Origin: Haloarcula rubra
Lineage (GTDB): Archaea > Halobacteriota > Halobacteria > Halobacteriales > Haloarculaceae
Direction of reading: 5' to 3'
Length of the DNA stretch: 64,000 nucleotides
Assembly (NCBI RefSeq): GCF_019599465.1
Contig: NZ_RKLR01000006.1
Span: 124,001 to 188,000, forward strand
This document shows, one piece after another, positions 25,479 to 33,723 of the stretch; the first letter of the stretch is position 1; every line of letters begins with the position of its first letter. The notes under the pieces were generated by a model. It was not told the DNA's origin. It saw only the letters and a list, made by a program, of their open reading frames with translations, and did not search any database. Position numbers and translations under genes: made by a program.

Positions 25479-25571
25479 CTGGCAGATATGCGCTATGTAT
25501 GCAGCAGTGTCATTTCAAGCTACTCAGCGTCTGTCAAGAGCGCCGTAAAAGATACAGAGGATGAATTCATT
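25479..25571 (+). repeat. Dispersed repeat R5 (subtype I)
   Basis: Left end CAGATATGCGCTATGTATGC, centre GCTACTCAGCGTCTGTCA, right end GATACAGAGGATGAATTCA. The 40 bases before it (from 25438) match those before R2, so the repeated unit can extend further upstream. The right end runs into the 3' end of the SDR gene. Confidence 0.7.
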
Positions 25572-26379
25572 CTGTTTCCCAGTGATCCCGTGCTGTCGAT
25601 GCTACCATCGATTTCGGAAGCACCCGTGGGAGGTGATACAACAATTTCTCCCGAATCCCACCGGGCACCACTATCGTGTCTCCTTGTTGGAGGCCAGTAT
25701 AGCCACTCTGAGCAACCGTCTCCGGATCGAGGAGATCATTCTCGGGCAAGGCCGAATGCTGTATCCCACCTTTTTCGAGGATTGCGGTATCGGTTTCCCT
25801 CGGACAGAGGACTGAGACGGTAACACCGTCTTCGGCGAGTTCGTTAGCGAGTGCGACCGAAAATGAAATCAAATAACTCTTCGCCGCCGCGTAGACAGCC
25901 GCCTTGGGAGTCGGATACAAACCCGAGACTGATGAAACGTTGAGAATTTGTCCGGTACCCCGCTCACACATCGGTCTGGCGAAGCGCCAACTCAATTCTG
26001 TGACAGTGACGAGGTTCAACTGGAGTGATTCCCGATATCGTTCCCACTCTGTCTCATAAAATCGTCCGTACGTTGCGATCCCCGCATTGTTCACGAGCGT
26101 ATCAACGCGAATCCCCTGTGCGGTAGTTGCATCGTAGAGTTCTTCAGCCGCCTCCGGTACTGACAAATCCTGAGAAATTACGGTCGCCGTAATATCGTGC
26201 GACTCTTCGAGTTCTGTGCCAATCTGCTGCAGTCGGTCGTGACTCCGAGCGACCAGCACAACATCGTATCCATCCCGTGCAAACAGTTTGGTCAATTCAT
26301 ACCCGATGCCCCGCGATGCACCTGTTACAAGAGCTGTGCGCCTCGACCTGATCTCCGCTGACCGTGTGGATTTTCCCAT
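25567..26379 (-). CDS. Short-chain dehydrogenase/reductase (SDR)
   Basis: 270 residues. The cofactor loop TGASRGIG is at residues 19-26, followed by VLVARS (Arg suggests NADP preference), the NNAGIATYG strand, the catalytic Ser in NVSSVSGLY and the YAAAK pair (Tyr and Lys). A C-terminal extension of about 30 residues (LLYHLPRVLPKSM) could be membrane-associated. Substrate is unknown. Its stop codon overlaps the edge of repeat R5. Confidence 0.9.
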   Translation of the reverse strand: MGKSTRSAEIRSRRTALVTGASRGIGYELTKLFARDGYDVVLVARSHDRLQQIGTELEESHDITATVISQDLSVPEAAEELYDATTAQGIRVDTLVNNAGIATYGRFYETEWERYRESLQLNLVTVTELSWRFARPMCERGTGQILNVSSVSGLYPTPKAAVYAAAKSYLISFSVALANELAEDGVTVSVLCPRETDTAILEKGGIQHSALPENDLLDPETVAQSGYTGLQQGDTIVVPGGIREKLLYHLPRVLPKSMVASTARDHWETE

Positions 26380-26469
26380 GTTGAGTCACTCTCGGGATAT
26401 ACAATGTGACAGCCGATCTATCTCACAGTACTCTGTGTGCAGTGTTCATAGGTGTGTTGGGGACGTGGC

Positions 26470-26769
26470 TTACATCGGGGCCTCTTCGAGGATTTCGTTC
26501 CACTCCGCTGGCTCGAATACTTCCCAGGCTTCGATAGCTGTGAGTCCAAGTGATTCGTACGCGGTCTGAACCTTCCCGAGAGCTTCCCCATCCGGGAGAT
26601 CTGCAATACCCACGATATCGTACCGGCCAGACCCGTAGTAGAGTGCCGTGACTTCCCCGCCAACTTCCTCCACCATTTCAACCCCCCGCTGGCGTCGTTC
26701 CTGTGCCTCTTCGGGGTTAATTGTGCGTCCTTCGTCCGTTTTCTCGAAGAGGACTACGTAGGTTGGCAT
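26470..26769 (-). CDS. GYD-domain protein
   Basis: 99 residues. The GYD family motif appears as YYGSGRYDIVGIADLPDGEA, with an N-terminal PTYVVLFEKTDEG strand; ferredoxin-like dimeric alpha-beta barrel. The family has no firm function. ATG 26769 was chosen because it starts the family core (MPTYV). A second GYD protein is at 49616-49909, in the backbone region. Confidence 0.85.
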   Translation of the reverse strand: MPTYVVLFEKTDEGRTINPEEAQERRQRGVEMVEEVGGEVTALYYGSGRYDIVGIADLPDGEALGKVQTAYESLGLTAIEAWEVFEPAEWNEILEEAPM

Positions 26770-26968
26770 TGGCTGATTCACCTCTCGCGTTCCAGATATC
26801 ACGCACCTTGACGCCGACCATCCTCTACATGGAACGCCCTTTCATATTCGTAATTTGATGTGTTAATCGTTATCATGGGTTGATTGCCTACTGCATCAAG
26901 GGACCTCTCGTAATGAATGCGTGCTCTTTACTGAGCGATTTAGCTGGACTCATGTTCCGCAAATACCT
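26770..26968. other. Intergenic stretch with an AT-rich patch
   Basis: About 200 bases between the GYD gene and repeat R6. An AT-rich patch (26843-26880) may carry the GYD promoter on the minus strand. No gene is seen. Confidence 0.35.
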
Positions 26969-27040
26969 GTGCTGACTATGCGCCCTGTATTCAGCACGGT
27001 CGGTAAAACCTATCAGCGATTAGGTCTTTGACAGGACCGA
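26969..27040 (+). repeat. Dispersed repeat R6 (right end missing)
   Basis: Starts GTGCTGACTATGCGCCCTGT and continues TTCAGCAC, then CCTATCAGCGATTAG, which follows subtype II. The right terminal repeat is absent; the sequence grades into the 3' flank of the recombinase gene. Confidence 0.6.
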
Positions 27041-27074
27041 CACTCAGATGTGTCCGATAGCACGCCGAAACCGG

Positions 27075-27710
27075 TCACAGCCCGACGTCAGTCATCGACC
27101 TGATGATGTTCTCCTCGGTCGGCGCTGCCAGATACGGCTCGATCGCATCGTAGGACGACCACCCACCGAGTGCCATCACGATACGCGGGGAGACGTTCTC
27201 CTCGACGAGTAAGTGGTTCGCCCAACAACGTCTAAGATCGTGCGTAGAGATTCGTCGGTAGTCGTCGTCGCCCAGTTCGTCGGCGGCTCCGTCGGCTGCA
27301 TCTTCGGCCCATTGTACGGTGCGCTTGCTCTTGTCGGCGAGCGGTCGATCGACGTCGATATCGTGCTCCTGAATGTAGCGGTGGATCGTGGCTTCGACGT
27401 CGACGGGCAACCATGTCTCGCGGTGTTTCCCGCCGTCGTACTCGCCAGTCGTGTCTTTCCCACCGACGACCTCGAGCGCGTAGTGTCGGCCGTCGGTCAT
27501 CCGCGAAATGTGATCGGGTGTGACGTCGAGGACTTCGCGAACACGGAGCCCGCAGGCTCCCATCAACCGGATGGCGATCTCTCGCTGCGTGGTCGTTGCT
27601 CGTCGTGGGAGTTCCCGATACTCGTCACGAGTCATCCAGACGTTGTAGCTCCTGTCCTTGTTGCGCTCCGTTCGCATTTCGTACTCGTCATGTACTATAT
27701 GCAACTTCAA
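27075..27710 (-). CDS. Tyrosine recombinase, catalytic domain only
   Basis: 211 residues (or 200 from ATG 27677). The catalytic Arg lies in GACGLRVREVLDV, the His-x-x-Arg box is HDLRRCWANHLL, the second His position reads Trp in MALGGWSSYDA, and the nucleophile Tyr is in IEPYL. The N-terminal core-binding domain normally found in 300-400 residue integrases is missing. A TATA-like GCATATAGT (minus strand, 27694-27702) favours the shorter start, and the longer start is annotated. It is the only recombinase of this class in the window and lies within the repeat-rich segment. Confidence 0.85.
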   Translation of the reverse strand: MKLHIVHDEYEMRTERNKDRSYNVWMTRDEYRELPRRATTTQREIAIRLMGACGLRVREVLDVTPDHISRMTDGRHYALEVVGGKDTTGEYDGGKHRETWLPVDVEATIHRYIQEHDIDVDRPLADKSKRTVQWAEDAADGAADELGDDDYRRISTHDLRRCWANHLLVEENVSPRIVMALGGWSSYDAIEPYLAAPTEENIIRSMTDVGL

Positions 27711-28010
27711 CGCAGCGGACTGTGAGGTTGATTCGGTGAGTCACAGGAAATCAGCGGCTTCAACAAGTGGACAGTTGGAGAGTTTCGCGTTTCTGTGGAA
27801 ACGTGCAATAGTGCGACCGTAGACCACAATATCCCAACATGGGAACCCTACTGCTGAATCCGCCGATGAATGTTAATTGGTGTTGCACTACACGTCTCTG
27901 GCGTCCTTGACTACACCGTCACAATTCTGGCTGAGTGGACGTCCACAACACGATCTCACTTTACCCGACAACCACGAATTTATGTACTGACCCTTCGCTA
28001 ACGGGATGGC
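27711..28010. other. Divergent promoter region with IS-end remnant
   Basis: 300 bases between the recombinase and the Lrp-type gene. It contains an orphan copy of the IS1341 right flank (see 27815-27850). A TATA-like GAATTTATG (about 27977-27985) lies 28 bases before ATG 28011. Confidence 0.5.
27815..27850 (+). mobile_element. Orphan fragment of an IS1341-type right end
   Basis: CCACAATATCCCAAC and its edges match the 3' flank of the intact tnpB at 42640-42662. The hairpin and guide part that follow in the intact element are absent here. Likely the scar of a related element. Confidence 0.4.
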
Positions 28011-28499
28011 ATGACCGATTCGGAGTATCCGATAGACGACTTGGACCGACAGATCATTCACGCGTTACAAGGCGACGCGCGCCACACGTCTGCCAGCGAT
28101 ATCGCGGAGTCGCTGGATGTCTCGGCCCGCACCGTCCGCAACCGAATCAACAATCTCGAAGAGGATGGGGTTATTCGCGGCTACAACGTAGACGTGGACT
28201 ATGAAGCCGCAGGCTATCAACTCCACACGCTCATCGTCTGTACGGCCCCGATACACGAGCGAGAAGAAATAGCCCAGCGAGCGCTAGAGGTTGACGGCGT
28301 CGTGGCCATCCGGGAAGTGATGACCGGTGCTGAGAACGTCCACATCGAGGTTGTTGGCATTGATGGCAACGATCTCAGCCGCATCGGTCGTGATCTCAAC
28401 GATGTCGGTCTCAAGGTCGTCGACGAGGATCTTATCCGCAACGAGTACACACGACCCTTTCATCGATTCAACACCGAAGCAATTGTCGACGATAATTGA
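28011..28499 (+). CDS. Lrp/AsnC-family regulator
   Basis: 162 residues. The N-terminal HTH is DLDRQIIHALQGDARHT with SARTVRNRINNLEEDGVIRG. The C-terminal RAM/AsnC domain begins at YQLHTLIVC and runs to VGIDGNDLSRIGRDL. Such proteins sense amino acids. It is followed by a TrkA-N-like gene and an amino acid permease on the same strand, so local control of the permease is likely. A leaderless start is supported by the TATA element upstream. Confidence 0.9.
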   Translation: MTDSEYPIDDLDRQIIHALQGDARHTSASDIAESLDVSARTVRNRINNLEEDGVIRGYNVDVDYEAAGYQLHTLIVCTAPIHEREEIAQRALEVDGVVAIREVMTGAENVHIEVVGIDGNDLSRIGRDLNDVGLKVVDEDLIRNEYTRPFHRFNTEAIVDDN

Positions 28500-28648
28500 G
28501 AATACAATTCCGATAATGCCACATATGGGTCCCTGTATTTCTGAACCGGAACTGTAACCTATTGATTTATCCCTTTTCGGAATCAAAGAACGAGTAGCAA
28601 CCGCGTGCTCGGGCGGCATCTCGCCAGCCTGACACTGCTCTATCCACA

Positions 28649-29107
28649 ATGAAGGCTCGCACCCGCTTGGAAAACACAATCGACCGCTCGCCCGAAGAGA
28701 CGTCGCTACTCGTCGTCAGTGATAGCCACGTCGGGTCGTTGCTCGCTGCTGACATCGACTCCGTCCGAACTCATCTCATTACCGACTCCTCCACTGTCGC
28801 CTTACAGACGCCCGACAACGTTCGAAAGACAGTCGGTAACGTGACCTCAGCCGAAATCCTCGGTGCCGGCGCCGGTGCCACCGCCGCTGTGGTCGCGCTC
28901 CAGCGCGACCGGCAAGCGCTACTGGTGGCACAACTGCTTCGCACACGATTCGAAATCGACGAACTCCTCATCTCGGTCAACGACCCACAGAGACGCGAGG
29001 CCTTCGAGGACATCGCGACCACCATCGTCTGCGTGTCGACTTGTCTCTCGACGGAACTGGGTGACGCCGTCAAACAGACGCTGTCAGAACCACGGTCCCA
29101 CTCATGA
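28649..29107 (+). CDS. TrkA-N-like (Rossmann) protein, permease partner
   Basis: 152 residues. It looks like a Rossmann-type fold: LLVVSDSHVGSLLAADIDS, then GAGAGATAAVVALQRDR and VAQLLRTRFEIDELLISVND, which follow the RCK/TrkA-N layout with a degenerate dinucleotide loop. It overlaps the APC permease start by ATGA. A regulatory subunit for the transporter is the likely role, by analogy with TrkA-type gating; this is inference. Confidence 0.65.
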   Translation: MKARTRLENTIDRSPEETSLLVVSDSHVGSLLAADIDSVRTHLITDSSTVALQTPDNVRKTVGNVTSAEILGAGAGATAAVVALQRDRQALLVAQLLRTRFEIDELLISVNDPQRREAFEDIATTIVCVSTCLSTELGDAVKQTLSEPRSHS

Positions 29108-31284
29108 CCAAAAACCTCGAACGAGATCTCGGACTCCCCTCCGTATTGGCTATCAGTATTGGTGCGATGATCGGCAGCGGCATCTTCATCCTCCCAGCAT
29201 TGGCGCTGGGTATCGCCGGCCCGGCGGTCATCGTAGCGTACGCGCTGGCGGGCTTACTCGTAGTTCCCGCCGCCCTCTCGAAGTCGGAGATGGCGACCGC
29301 GATGCCCGAAGCTGGCGGAACCTACATTTATATCGAACGTGGGATGGGGCCACTGCTTGGAACCGTCGCTGGCGTGGGCACGTGGTTCTCGCTGTCGTTC
29401 AAAGGCGCGCTCGCCTTGGTCGGCGGAGTCCCATACCTCCTCTTGCTCTTCGATCTCCCGCTGAAACCGGTCGCGCTGGCACTGGCCGCCGTGCTCATCC
29501 TTATCAATATCGTTGGTGCTAAACAGACCGGCCGACTACAGGTCGCCATTGTCGTCGTGATGCTTGCGGCGCTGGGCTGGTTCGCCGCCGGCAGCGCTCC
29601 CAGCGTCCAGTCGGCTAACTACACGAACTTCTTCGTTGACGGTCTCGGCGGACTGTTGGCGGCGACAGGGCTTGTGTTCGTCTCCTATGCTGGTGTCACC
29701 AAGGTCGCTAGCGTCGCCGAGGAGGTTGAAGACCCCGGTCGGAACATCCCGCTGGGGATACTGGGATCGTTAGCCTTTACCACGATACTCTATGTCGCTA
29801 TCGTGGCCGTACTGGTCGGCGTGACTGACCCCGGAAGCGTCGCCGGGTCGCTGACTCCGGTCGCCGTCGCTGCCGAGGCAACTATGGGCCAACTTGGCGT
29901 CATCGCCGTCATCCTCGCGGCCATCCTAGCGCTGGTCTCGACGGCCAATGCAGGCATCCTCTCCTCGTCGCGCTACCCCTTCGCCATGAGTCGGGACAAG
30001 CTAGCGCCGCCGTCTCTCTCACAGGTCAGCGAACGCTTTGGCACTCCGCTAAACTCCATCACGCTCACCGGTGCGGTGTTGCTGGTGCTCATCGCGTTCG
30101 TCCCTATCCTCGATATCGCGAAGCTCGCCAGCGCTTTTCAGATTATGGTGTTTGCACTCATTAACGTCGCCATCGTTGCCTTCCGGGAAGGAAGCGTCGA
30201 GTACGAACCGGAGTTTACCTCGCCACTGTACCCGTGGATGCAGATATTCGGCGTGGCGACTGGCCTCCTCCTGCTGACCCAGATGGGAACCGTCGCGCTT
30301 CAAGGGGCAGTTGTCATCACCGTCGGCAGTATCGCTTGGTACTTCCTCTACGTCCGCTCGCGAGTCGACCGAGAGGGCGCGGCGACCGATGCCATCCGTC
30401 GGCAGGTCGGCCGAGAGGCACTCACCGAGATCGAATCTACCATGGACGAGAACCGCAACGAGGTGCTCGTCGCCCTGACAAAAAACGACGGCAGTGCACG
30501 CGAACGGGCGCTTGTCTCGCTGGCGGCCGACCTCATCAGACCTGACGACGGCCGCGTGGTCGCCGTCCGGTTTCAGGAGGTGCCCGACCAGGTCCCGCTC
30601 ACTGACGACATGACAGTCCAGTCCTCGGCGGACCGCTCTTTCGAGACCCGGACTGAAGCACTCGCCGAAGAACTCGGCGTCAATATCGAGGCCGACGAGA
30701 TCGTCAGCCACGACACGAAACACGCCATCGTCAACTTCGCCGAGCGTCGCGGTGTCGACACTATCATTGCCGAACACGAACCGCTCCGTCTCCGGTCGCG
30801 ACTCGTCGGGGACCCCATCGACTGGGTCGTTAGACACGCACCATGTGACGTCCTCCTCGTCGATAACCTCGGCTACGACGAACCGAAACACGTCGTCCTC
30901 TCGGGCGAACGTGGACCGTACCCACCGCTCGCTGTGAACGTTGCCGGGGACATTGCGACGGCCAACGACGGCGCAGTCTCGCTTTGGTACCCTGTTAACG
31001 AGAAGAAGGCCGACACACAGTACGAGACCATAGCCGAGTACCAGTCGGAGCTGTCGGAAATGCTCTCAGTCTCGGTCACCTCAGAATCGCTTAGAACCGA
31101 CGGTGGACAACCCTCTCAGCCCGACCTGCTGGTCCGACGTGGGATCGAGGACAGTCTCCGAGGGGCACTGTTCGACGCGCGGCCAACGTTCCCGAACCCT
31201 GGCTGTACGACCGTTACAATTTATTCTCACGATTCGCGTCAGCCGGGGTTCATCCGGCGGTTACTTGAACGCGTAACCTTCTGA
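29104..31284 (+). CDS. APC-family amino acid permease fused to UspA-like domains
   Basis: 726 residues. Residues 1-430 form twelve predicted helices with the APC motif GAMIGSGIFILPALAL in helix 1. The cytosolic rest holds a USP-like domain (about 450-592, EVLVALTKNDGSARERALVS ... DWVVRHAPCDVLLVDN) and a second, shorter USP-like half (about 600-715). Permease-USP fusions are known in haloarchaea and suggest nucleotide- or stress-dependent gating. The gene overlaps the TrkA-N-like gene and follows the Lrp regulator. Confidence 0.92.
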   Translation: MTKNLERDLGLPSVLAISIGAMIGSGIFILPALALGIAGPAVIVAYALAGLLVVPAALSKSEMATAMPEAGGTYIYIERGMGPLLGTVAGVGTWFSLSFKGALALVGGVPYLLLLFDLPLKPVALALAAVLILINIVGAKQTGRLQVAIVVVMLAALGWFAAGSAPSVQSANYTNFFVDGLGGLLAATGLVFVSYAGVTKVASVAEEVEDPGRNIPLGILGSLAFTTILYVAIVAVLVGVTDPGSVAGSLTPVAVAAEATMGQLGVIAVILAAILALVSTANAGILSSSRYPFAMSRDKLAPPSLSQVSERFGTPLNSITLTGAVLLVLIAFVPILDIAKLASAFQIMVFALINVAIVAFREGSVEYEPEFTSPLYPWMQIFGVATGLLLLTQMGTVALQGAVVITVGSIAWYFLYVRSRVDREGAATDAIRRQVGREALTEIESTMDENRNEVLVALTKNDGSARERALVSLAADLIRPDDGRVVAVRFQEVPDQVPLTDDMTVQSSADRSFETRTEALAEELGVNIEADEIVSHDTKHAIVNFAERRGVDTIIAEHEPLRLRSRLVGDPIDWVVRHAPCDVLLVDNLGYDEPKHVVLSGERGPYPPLAVNVAGDIATANDGAVSLWYPVNEKKADTQYETIAEYQSELSEMLSVSVTSESLRTDGGQPSQPDLLVRRGIEDSLRGALFDARPTFPNPGCTTVTIYSHDSRQPGFIRRLLERVTF

Positions 31285-31372
31285 TTGGAATCGTTTCCGA
31301 CACCCGACCCGCCGTACCGGTATGGACACCGTAGTATTTCAACCATTTCGTAATGTAGCAAACGCAATCAGT

Positions 31373-31509
31373 GTGCTGACTACATCCTCTGTATCCAGTA
31401 GTTGAGACTGTCGTTCTCAATACATACGGATTTACATCAATTTGGCTCTGTTGAACCTCTCAACAGCTGATAGTATTGCCGTGCTGCATACAGAGGTTGC
31501 GTTCAGCAC
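31373..31509 (-). repeat. Dispersed repeat R7 (composite, both ends)
   Basis: 137 bases. The ends GTGCTGACTACATCCTCTGT and CATACAGAGG...GTTCAGCAC form terminal inverted repeats of about 24 bases. The right part contains GGCTCTGTTGAACC and CAGCTGATAG, the subtype II inner sequence also in R1 and R13, in reverse orientation. Best example of the full-length termini. Confidence 0.7.
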
Positions 31510-31630
31510 ACGGGGACTACAGACCGGGTGCGTAAAACGCCATCAGGAAGGCCCATCGTGGTGAATGTACCGCGAGTGTGACTTCCAAGTTACCATACCT
31601 TTTTTCATCTATATGGGACAACGGGTAGTT

Positions 31631-31855
31631 ATGGTCCCCCTCCAATTCGGTATTCCCGGCGGTCCAGAACTCCTAATAATCGGTCTGTTTTTCCTGATTA
31701 TTCCCTTCGTGCTTGCCTACTGGGTGTATAACGATGCAGAGCAGCGTGGGAACGAGAACGCTGCATTCTGGGCGCTTGCCGTTGGCGGACTGACCTTTTT
31801 GACCTTCTTCGGCGGACTCCTTGCGCTTGCGGTGTATCTCTGGGACCGTGAGTAG
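31631..31855 (+). CDS. Small membrane protein (PLDc_N-like, two helices)
   Basis: 74 residues. First helix IIGLFFLIIPFVLAYWVYND, a short charged turn EQRGNENA, second helix ALAVGGLTFLTFFGGLLALAVYL and the end DRE. This is the design of small haloarchaeal membrane proteins sometimes labelled PLD nuclease N-terminal-like. ATG 31631 fits the family start (MVPLQFGIPGGPE); ATG 31613 is an alternative. Lies between repeats R7 and R8. Confidence 0.65.
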   Translation: MVPLQFGIPGGPELLIIGLFFLIIPFVLAYWVYNDAEQRGNENAAFWALAVGGLTFLTFFGGLLALAVYLWDRE

Positions 31856-31930
31856 ACCAGCAACCCAACTCATTCCGTCTTGTTGTTAGAGAACTAAATG
31901 TCGTTATCACCGGTTTTGCCAGTGTAGAGC
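31856..31930. other. Start of 374-bp intergenic region (R8 within)
   Basis: The gap 31856-32229 contains repeat R8, a 10-base palindrome TGAAATTTCA (32106-32115), and a TATA-like TTTTTAATAATT (about 32197-32208) 27 bases before the kinase start. No gene was seen. Confidence 0.4.
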
Positions 31931-32028
31931 GTCCAAGATATGCGCGCTGTATTCAGCAAGCCGGTGGTGGACCTATACGTATCCTGTCAGAAGTCGCGTG
32001 CTGAATACAGAGGGTGTACGCAGTAGAC
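31931..32028 (+). repeat. Dispersed repeat R8 (subtype I)
   Basis: Left end GTCCAAGATATGCGCGCTGT, then ATTCAGC; centre ATCCTGTCAGAAG; right end GAATACAGAGGG...GCAGTAGAC, whose reverse complement matches the left end well. Plus orientation. Confidence 0.7.
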
Positions 32029-32229
32029 GTCTATCGTTCTTTTCGACACAAAAATTATGAAACAGCCGCCAGAACGGACCTGCGAACTGACCGTTGACTC
32101 TTATATGAAATTTCAGTAGTGTTTGCAGAGGCGTGCCAGATGCAGAACGCGGATTTGATACTCAGTCCATGACTTCCAAGAGCAGAGGCAACCCCCTTTT
32201 TTAATAATTCACCACTTGAATACCGACTG

Positions 32230-33276
32230 ATGACTGGCGGCGAAAATCGGCATCAAACAATCCTTGAACAGATTCGCGATGGAGTATATACTTTAGACAG
32301 TTCTGGAGAAATTACGTGGGTTAACGAGACGGCGGTCGAGAATTTCGATATTGGCTACACACGAGACGATCTTGTCGGTGCCCCTGTTTCCAAGGTCCTG
32401 ACAGATGCTGACGTTGAGAAATGCCTCAGCATTATTCGAACGTTGCTACGATCCGACGAACGAGAGAGTGGCCGGTGCGAAATTAGGTTACAGACAGCTT
32501 CCGGCGATAGCATTCCCTGTGATTTGCATCTAGCACTATTACCTGCTGAAGATGGAGAGTTTCAGGGAACCGTGGGCGTTGTCAGGGATATCACCAATCG
32601 CAAACAGCGTGAACAGCGATTGGACGTACTGAACCGCATCCTTCGACACGACCTCAGTAATGCCATGACTGTAATTCTTGGCCGTGTCCAGCAACTGGAA
32701 GATGGGGTTGACCCGGAGTTTCAGCCAGCGATAGATGCAATCCGTGAACGCGGAGAAGAACTTATCGAAACCAGTGAGAAGGTCCAACAGATTCACCACA
32801 TCCACAACGACATGGCAGACCAGCAGGGTTCGCTCAAGCTCTGTAGCCTGGTTGAATCCATTGTTGACGATTTCCGTGTTAATTATCCAGCAGTCGATTT
32901 CGAAGTAGACATCCCCAGTGACGCCCACGCTGCAACGGGACACGAGGAACTGGTTACAACTGCGTTCATCAACCTGATCGAAAACGCGATAGAACACAAC
33001 GATTCTGATCAACCGTTAGTTTTAGTCACGATACAGAAGGATCCTGATCGCATTCAGATTCGCATCGAGGATAACGGCCCGGGAATTCCATCGGAAGAAC
33101 GGGACGTTCTGGAGATGGGGTCGGAGTCGCAACTTCGTCATAGTATGGGACTCGGACTATGGCTCGCCTCTTGGAGTGTAACAGCCTGTAGCGGCGATAT
33201 TCGATTTGATGATGATATCTCGCAAGGAACAGCTGTGCTGATGGAATTTCCACGTGCGGCAGCCTCGGATCAATAA
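32230..33276 (+). CDS. PAS-domain sensor histidine kinase
   Basis: 348 residues, soluble. PAS domain at about 8-125 (ILEQIRDGVYTLDSSGEI ... GVVRDITNRKQ), dimerisation box ILRHDLSNAMTVILGRVQQL with phospho-His140, then HATPase with LIENAIEHND, IEDNGPGIP and GLGLWLASW. The order PAS-HisKA-HATPase without receiver is the common haloarchaeal type. Signal and partner are unknown. A TATA-like element is at the proper distance. Flanked by repeats R8 and R9, so it may be cargo of the repeat array. Confidence 0.92.
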   Translation: MTGGENRHQTILEQIRDGVYTLDSSGEITWVNETAVENFDIGYTRDDLVGAPVSKVLTDADVEKCLSIIRTLLRSDERESGRCEIRLQTASGDSIPCDLHLALLPAEDGEFQGTVGVVRDITNRKQREQRLDVLNRILRHDLSNAMTVILGRVQQLEDGVDPEFQPAIDAIRERGEELIETSEKVQQIHHIHNDMADQQGSLKLCSLVESIVDDFRVNYPAVDFEVDIPSDAHAATGHEELVTTAFINLIENAIEHNDSDQPLVLVTIQKDPDRIQIRIEDNGPGIPSEERDVLEMGSESQLRHSMGLGLWLASWSVTACSGDIRFDDDISQGTAVLMEFPRAAASDQ

Positions 33277-33402
33277 CTCGTCCGTGGTTCTAAGAAATGT
33301 TAGTACGCCAGTTTTCAACTCCGAGTGACATCATAACAGAACTGTGGTCAATAGACCACCTGTACTGATCGATTCCCAAAATCGGATTTCTGTGGTGGTG
33401 TC
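33277..33402. other. Start of 447-bp intergenic region (R9 within)
   Basis: The gap 33277-33723 contains R9 and otherwise no gene. CAATTACTTTTACCG (33689-33703) is a fair TATA element 25-30 bases before ATG 33724. Confidence 0.4.
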
Positions 33403-33496
33403 GTGCGACACTCGCGCCCTGTATTCAGCAGTCCATTTTAGATCTACTCAGTGTCTGTCAGTAAGGGCATGACCGATACGGAGGTTCTATTCAGCA
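33403..33496 (+). repeat. Dispersed repeat R9 (subtype I)
   Basis: 94 bases. Left end GTGCGACACTCGCGCCCTGT, centre ATCTACTCAGTGTCTGTCAG, right end CGATACGGAGG...TTCAGCA. Same orientation as the other subtype I copies; no target duplication is apparent. Confidence 0.75.
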
Positions 33497-33723
33497 AATT
33501 GGAACCGACTGAGACTAAGCTTCCCGAGTTGTATGCACTGAAATACTGAGAGGATTGGATCACTCTTCAAGTGGTTCGACGTCACCGGGTTGGTATATGG
33601 TTGGAACTGGCCATTCAGGCCATCCGTCTGTCTTCGGCCCGTAACATACGGATTTTCGTCACTTCGATCCGATAGCTGATAGCCCCACGCAATTACTTTT
33701 ACCGCAGCGTGTGTAACTGTACC

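Noticed and set aside
26411-26450. Possible extra repeat copy (CTCTGTGTGCAGTGTTCATA)
   Set aside because: Only one short end resembles the repeat family and no second end is present.
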